Positions 6,003 through 8,407 of a DNA stretch of 8,407 nt are shown here, one piece after another. This DNA comes from Selenomonadaceae bacterium. GTDB lineage: Bacteria; Bacillota; Negativicutes; Selenomonadales; Selenomonadaceae. The stretch is taken from positions 1 through 8,407 of the forward strand of contig JAFSUE010000298.1 in assembly GCA_017445435.1 (NCBI GenBank), given 5' to 3'. Numbering within the stretch: the stretch's first letter is position 1; each line of letters begins with the position of its first letter. The notes under the pieces are model-generated. The model was not told the origin of the DNA. It was given only the letters and a program-made list of their open reading frames with translations, and did not search any database. Both the position numbers and the translations under genes were made by a program.

Positions 6003-7586
6003 TTAAATTAATTCAGACGCCTTGTTAATCTTCATCATATTTTCGCCGACAACTGAACCGTCTTTGTGCAAAACTTTGGCGGAAAATTCCAAGCTGGCAT
6101 CTTTATTTACATGGAAATGAATTCTGACGGTAGTATCAGCCTTTTTCAAATTCGGCGGCAGTTCAACGTTAAGGTCGTCAACGTAAGTTATGCCGTCGTC
6201 ACCGATTTTTTTAGCGTTGGGAAAATTTTTTATATCGCGTTCGTAGTAAGTAATTTTCAAGCGGCGTTGATTATCTTCCAGCAAATTGCAATCGCAAAAA
6301 CCTTCGCAGGGGAGCGGTTGCCCTTCGTCAATTATCGTCTGGAAAATGCCAAGTTGCATACCGACGGTTATGGCAATGCCGATTTGGACAGTAGTTTTCT
6401 GTTCAGTCCGACTTTCCAACGACTCAATATTTTGTGCAAGAATCGCCGCGCCCTTGCTGATTAAAGTTGAAACGTTGTCAGAATAATTTATGTCAAGTCG
6501 CCCAAGTTTTTCCTGCAAAACGTCACGAATCATCGGAATTTGGCTTGAGCCGCCAGCTAAAATAATTTTATCGATACCGCCAATTTCCTGTGCCTTGTCA
6601 CCTTCAACAATTCGCCGCGTAATTTCCGCCGTGTAATTTATTTTTTCGCGAATCAAATTTTCAAAATCTTTGCGGCTAACGTCGACGATATAATTTTCAT
6701 TTTCGCCATTCGCCGTAAAAAATGGAAAAGTCGACGTGACATTTGAATCATCAGTCAAATTTTCCTTGACGTGATTGGCTTCCTTATGAATCGCCGCTAA
6801 ATTTTTCTGATAAAATTCTTCATCAATGCCGTGTAAATCTTCGTCGAAGTCCATTTCATCGAAAGGGAATTTTGTACCGTATTCATCATTTGCCCAATTC
6901 AAAAGTTCCGCCGCTAAAATGTTCGTGAGTAAATCGCCGCCGCAATTCGCATCGCCGCCAGTGTCAATTTGTTGGAATACACCGTTTTGTTTTTGAATTA
7001 ATGACACGTCGAAAGTACCGCCGCCGAAATCGTAAATTAAAAGCCGTTCGGCGTCTGAATCATCGTCGGAAAGTGCCGCAACTGCCGCCGCCGTCGGTTC
7101 GTAGACAAGCTTAATTTGATTTACTTTCAAGTTCATGGCAGATGCCGCCGCAGTTTTAATCGCCGTGACAGCAGTATTTTTAAATTTGGCAGGGACGGTG
7201 ATAACAGCGCGGTCAATCAATCCATCTTCTGTACCGAATTTTTTCACAAGATAATTTTGTACCTGCGTCATCAATTTGTTAAGAAACATTCTGACGGCGG
7301 CTTTTGGCTGAATTCTAAACGTTGCGCCGTCTTCAAGCGTGACGATGTAGGGAATATTATCTTCATTGAGTTTGAGTTTAAAGCTGGAAATTTTTGCGGC
7401 AGGATTTTTAGCGCTAAGGTTCAACGCCTCCTGCCCAATGAAATAATCGTCTTTCGTCTTGAAATACAAAACGCTAGGAATCAGCGGCGACCCATTGACT
7501 TTGAAGGTACGCAATTTTTCAGTATTTTTGCCGTAGCTTACGACAGAATTTGTTGTGCCGAAGTCAAGCCCTATAGCAGTTCCCAT
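6003..7586 (-). CDS. lid-less DnaK-like Hsp70 chaperone (Hsp70-A, 527 aa)
   Basis: This has a well-conserved Hsp70 nucleotide-binding domain (about 1-388): phosphate-1 GLDFGTTNS (6-14), K70 in SSFKLK, EPTAAA (163-168), phosphate-2 YDFGGGTFDVS (185-195; D186, T191) and adenosine motif ILAGGSSQIP (342-351). All the residues expected for ATP hydrolysis are present. The usual hydrophobic linker (VLLLDV) is not recognisable. Residues 399-527 are a short divergent substrate-binding beta domain beginning VQIGIAITVGMQLGIFQ. The protein stops about 100 residues before the end of DnaK, so the helical lid is missing. It is therefore not the housekeeping dnaK, which would usually sit with grpE and dnaJ. 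ATG follows AAGGAG with 7-base spacing. It is the first gene of a tight six-gene run and probably its core ATPase. Confidence 0.92.
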   Translation of the reverse strand: MGTAIGLDFGTTNSVVSYGKNTEKLRTFKVNGSPLIPSVLYFKTKDDYFIGQEALNLSAKNPAAKISSFKLKLNEDNIPYIVTLEDGATFRIQPKAAVRMFLNKLMTQVQNYLVKKFGTEDGLIDRAVITVPAKFKNTAVTAIKTAAASAMNLKVNQIKLVYEPTAAAVAALSDDDSDAERLLIYDFGGGTFDVSLIQKQNGVFQQIDTGGDANCGGDLLTNILAAELLNWANDEYGTKFPFDEMDFDEDLHGIDEEFYQKNLAAIHKEANHVKENLTDDSNVTSTFPFFTANGENENYIVDVSRKDFENLIREKINYTAEITRRIVEGDKAQEIGGIDKIILAGGSSQIPMIRDVLQEKLGRLDINYSDNVSTLISKGAAILAQNIESLESRTEQKTTVQIGIAITVGMQLGIFQTIIDEGQPLPCEGFCDCNLLEDNQRRLKITYYERDIKNFPNAKKIGDDGITYVDDLNVELPPNLKKADTTVRIHFHVNKDASLEFSAKVLHKDGSVVGENMMKINKASELI

Positions 7587-7593
7587 TTAATTT

Positions 7594-7599
7594 CTCCTT
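7594..7599 (-). promoter_or_regulatory. Shine-Dalgarno site of Hsp70-A abutting a heptamer array
   Basis: The minus-strand sequence AAGGAG lies 7 bases before the ATG at 7586 and fixes that start. The tandem heptamers begin only a few bases further upstream, so changes in their number would change the mRNA leader right next to the ribosome binding site. Confidence 0.75.
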
Positions 7600-7602
7600 T
7601 TT

Positions 7603-7641
7603 AGTGAGTAGTGAGTAGTCAGTAGTCAGTAGTTAGTAGTT
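7603..7641. repeat. heptamer tandem array AGTNAGT, five units plus a partial
   Basis: On the plus strand the units are AGTGAGT twice, AGTCAGT twice, AGTTAGT once and a partial AGTT. Only the fourth base varies, and it varies in blocks. The array fills most of the 66-base gap between the 152-residue gene and Hsp70-A and lies in the transcribed leader if these are cotranscribed. I see no promoter in the gap. Confidence 0.9.
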
Positions 7642-7652
7642 TTCATTCCTAA

Positions 7653-8111
7653 TTAGTACAAGATCATTTTATCAAGGTGCATTGTCTGCGGCGTACCGAA
7701 AATTCCAAAATGCCGTTCAAAGTACAAATCAATTTCCGCGTTGCTTACGTCCATAAATAAAATTTTCAGCAACTCAATTTTCATCAGCGCCGAATCAGTT
7801 TTAGCGTCAGGCAGGTACATTAAAAATTTTCCCGCGTTAAAGTAAACCCGCGCAGTTTGGAACAAACTTTGCGCGGCAAGCCTAAACATTAACTGCCGCC
7901 CTTGTGAAAGTTCCTGCAACTTCAACGCCCGCAAGATTAAATTTTGTTCAGCGTCATCAAGCGTCGCGAAAATTTTTTTAGCCGCGTCGCCAAAGTAGCC
8001 GCCTTCCAATTCGTCACGCAAAATTTGTTCATAAAAATTCGTAGGCAACGTTCGCAACTCTGCGCGGAAATCGTTAAAAATTTTTTCAACTTCAAAAATT
8101 TTTTCGTTCAT
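7653..8111 (-). CDS. hypothetical protein upstream of Hsp70-A (152 aa)
   Basis: I do not recognise this protein. It is mostly helical, with no signal peptide or transmembrane helix and no obvious catalytic motif. Features to search with are the central helices (LILRALKLQELSQGRQLMF), an aromatic stretch RVYFNAGKFLMYLP, and a conspicuous C-terminus containing DLYFERHFGIFG, TMHLDKM and a final ILY. ATG at 8111 has GGAG about 6 bases upstream. It is on the same strand as the Hsp70 run but separated from it by 66 bases containing the heptamer array. It may be cotranscribed and could be a client or regulator, although nothing in the protein itself shows this. Confidence 0.75.
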   Translation of the reverse strand: MNEKIFEVEKIFNDFRAELRTLPTNFYEQILRDELEGGYFGDAAKKIFATLDDAEQNLILRALKLQELSQGRQLMFRLAAQSLFQTARVYFNAGKFLMYLPDAKTDSALMKIELLKILFMDVSNAEIDLYFERHFGIFGTPQTMHLDKMILY

Positions 8112-8135
8112 AATGTCTCCATTTTTAGGAAAAAA

Positions 8136-8156
8136 ATTCTTAATTCTTAATTCTTA
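8136..8156. repeat. heptamer tandem array ATTCTTA, three units
   Basis: Three exact copies of ATTCTTA (8136-8142, 8143-8149, 8150-8156) are followed by ATTAA, which runs into the stop codon of the upstream partial gene. On the minus strand it reads as TAAGAAT repeats ending in a T run just before the ribosome binding site of the 152-residue gene. The single-copy sequence AATTAAGAAT plus a T run also follows the stop of the left-edge gene (171-190). Confidence 0.85.
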
Positions 8157-8157
8157 A

Positions 8158-8407
8158 TTAAATTTCGCCTGCCCAGTTAAATTCGGGGTAACGCTCCTCC
8201 AAAAAATTCAGCACGTAGTTAGCGTAGTCAGTCAAAAAAAGTTCGTCGCCAGAAAATTTTACGCTACAAGTTGGCAAATCGCGCTTGGCACGAAGTAAAT
8301 TTTCATCGGCGGAAGTGAAATATTTATGTTCGCCGCCGTAGCGTTTAACATTGGAATTGCCGCCGAATTTTCCAAAACTGCACGAATAATTTTCACGCGA
8401 TAAACAT
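8158..8407 (-). CDS. 3' end of an unidentified gene (5' end beyond the window)
   Basis: The minus-strand frame is open from the right edge to TAA (8158-8160), giving 82 residues without a start. The sequence begins CLSRENYSCSFGKFGG and has a glycine, serine and asparagine rich first part (about residues 11-27), then RAKRDLPTCSVKFSGDELFL, and ends with an aromatic, acidic segment, NFLEERYPEFNWAGEI. Codon choice and third-position pattern match the genes downstream, which supports a real coding region. The family is not recognised. A 46-base gap containing the ATTCTTA repeats separates it from the 152-residue gene. Confidence 0.7.
   Translation of the reverse strand, partial: CLSRENYSCSFGKFGGNSNVKRYGGEHKYFTSADENLLRAKRDLPTCSVKFSGDELFLTDYANYVLNFLEERYPEFNWAGEI

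Noticed and set aside
6066..6464. Plus-strand open frame of 132 codons, also opposite Hsp70-A
   Set aside because: It is antisense to a confirmed gene, with no start signal and no recognisable protein features.
6003..7586. Naming the first Hsp70 gene dnaK or hscA
   Set aside because: It lacks the lid and the linker, is about 100 residues short, and has no grpE, dnaJ or iron-sulfur cluster genes beside it, so the housekeeping names are not supported.
7116..7604. Plus-strand open frame of 162 codons opposite the Hsp70-A gene
   Set aside because: It overlaps the antisense of a strongly conserved nucleotide-binding domain, has no ribosome binding site, and its composition reflects the reverse of real codons.
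8405..8407. ATG at the right edge on the minus strand as the start of the last gene
   Set aside because: That frame stops after four codons; the real open frame is offset by one base and continues beyond the window.

Overview
The window is a compact bacterial region of moderate to low GC (judged by eye, not computed). AAAATTTT-type words are common, most genes have strong Shine-Dalgarno sites, and genes are packed a few bases apart. The folC protein reads like that of a low-GC Gram-positive-type lineage. Firmicutes or Negativicutes is my best guess, at low confidence. There is no tRNA, rRNA, CRISPR array or recognisable transposon.

Layout. Bases 2-145 (+) are the tail of a truncated membrane protein. 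Bases 146-366 are intergenic, with a promoter-like site and a possible short hydrophobic ORF. Bases 367-1545 (-) are folC, the one ordinary housekeeping gene. Directly upstream of it, 1551-1708 (-) holds a small coding remnant with an internal stop and a frameshift at a T tract. From 1733 to the right edge every gene is on the minus strand.

The main content is the run 7586 to 1733 (-): six genes separated by only 3-6 bases. In transcription order they encode a 527-residue Hsp70-family ATPase (here Hsp70-A), a 252-residue protein, a 388-residue coiled-coil protein, a divergent 506-residue Hsp70-family protein (Hsp70-B), and coiled-coil proteins of 129 and 137 residues. They fall into three related pairs. 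The two Hsp70s are homologous. The 252- and 388-residue proteins appear to share a C-terminal domain. The two small coiled-coil proteins share an N-terminal F-x3-H-x-L-G-[IV] motif at identical residue numbers. I see no J-domain protein and no canonical GrpE. Both Hsp70s are too short for the helical lid, and Hsp70-B has an altered phosphate loop. I read the operon as a dedicated, heterodimer-like Hsp70 machine with its own coiled-coil adaptors; its client and purpose cannot be read from sequence.

Upstream of the six genes are an unrecognised 152-residue protein (7653-8111) and the 3' end of another unrecognised gene (8158 to the edge). The gaps in front of Hsp70-A and of the 152-residue gene each contain an array of 7-base tandem repeats, the first abutting the Hsp70-A ribosome binding site.
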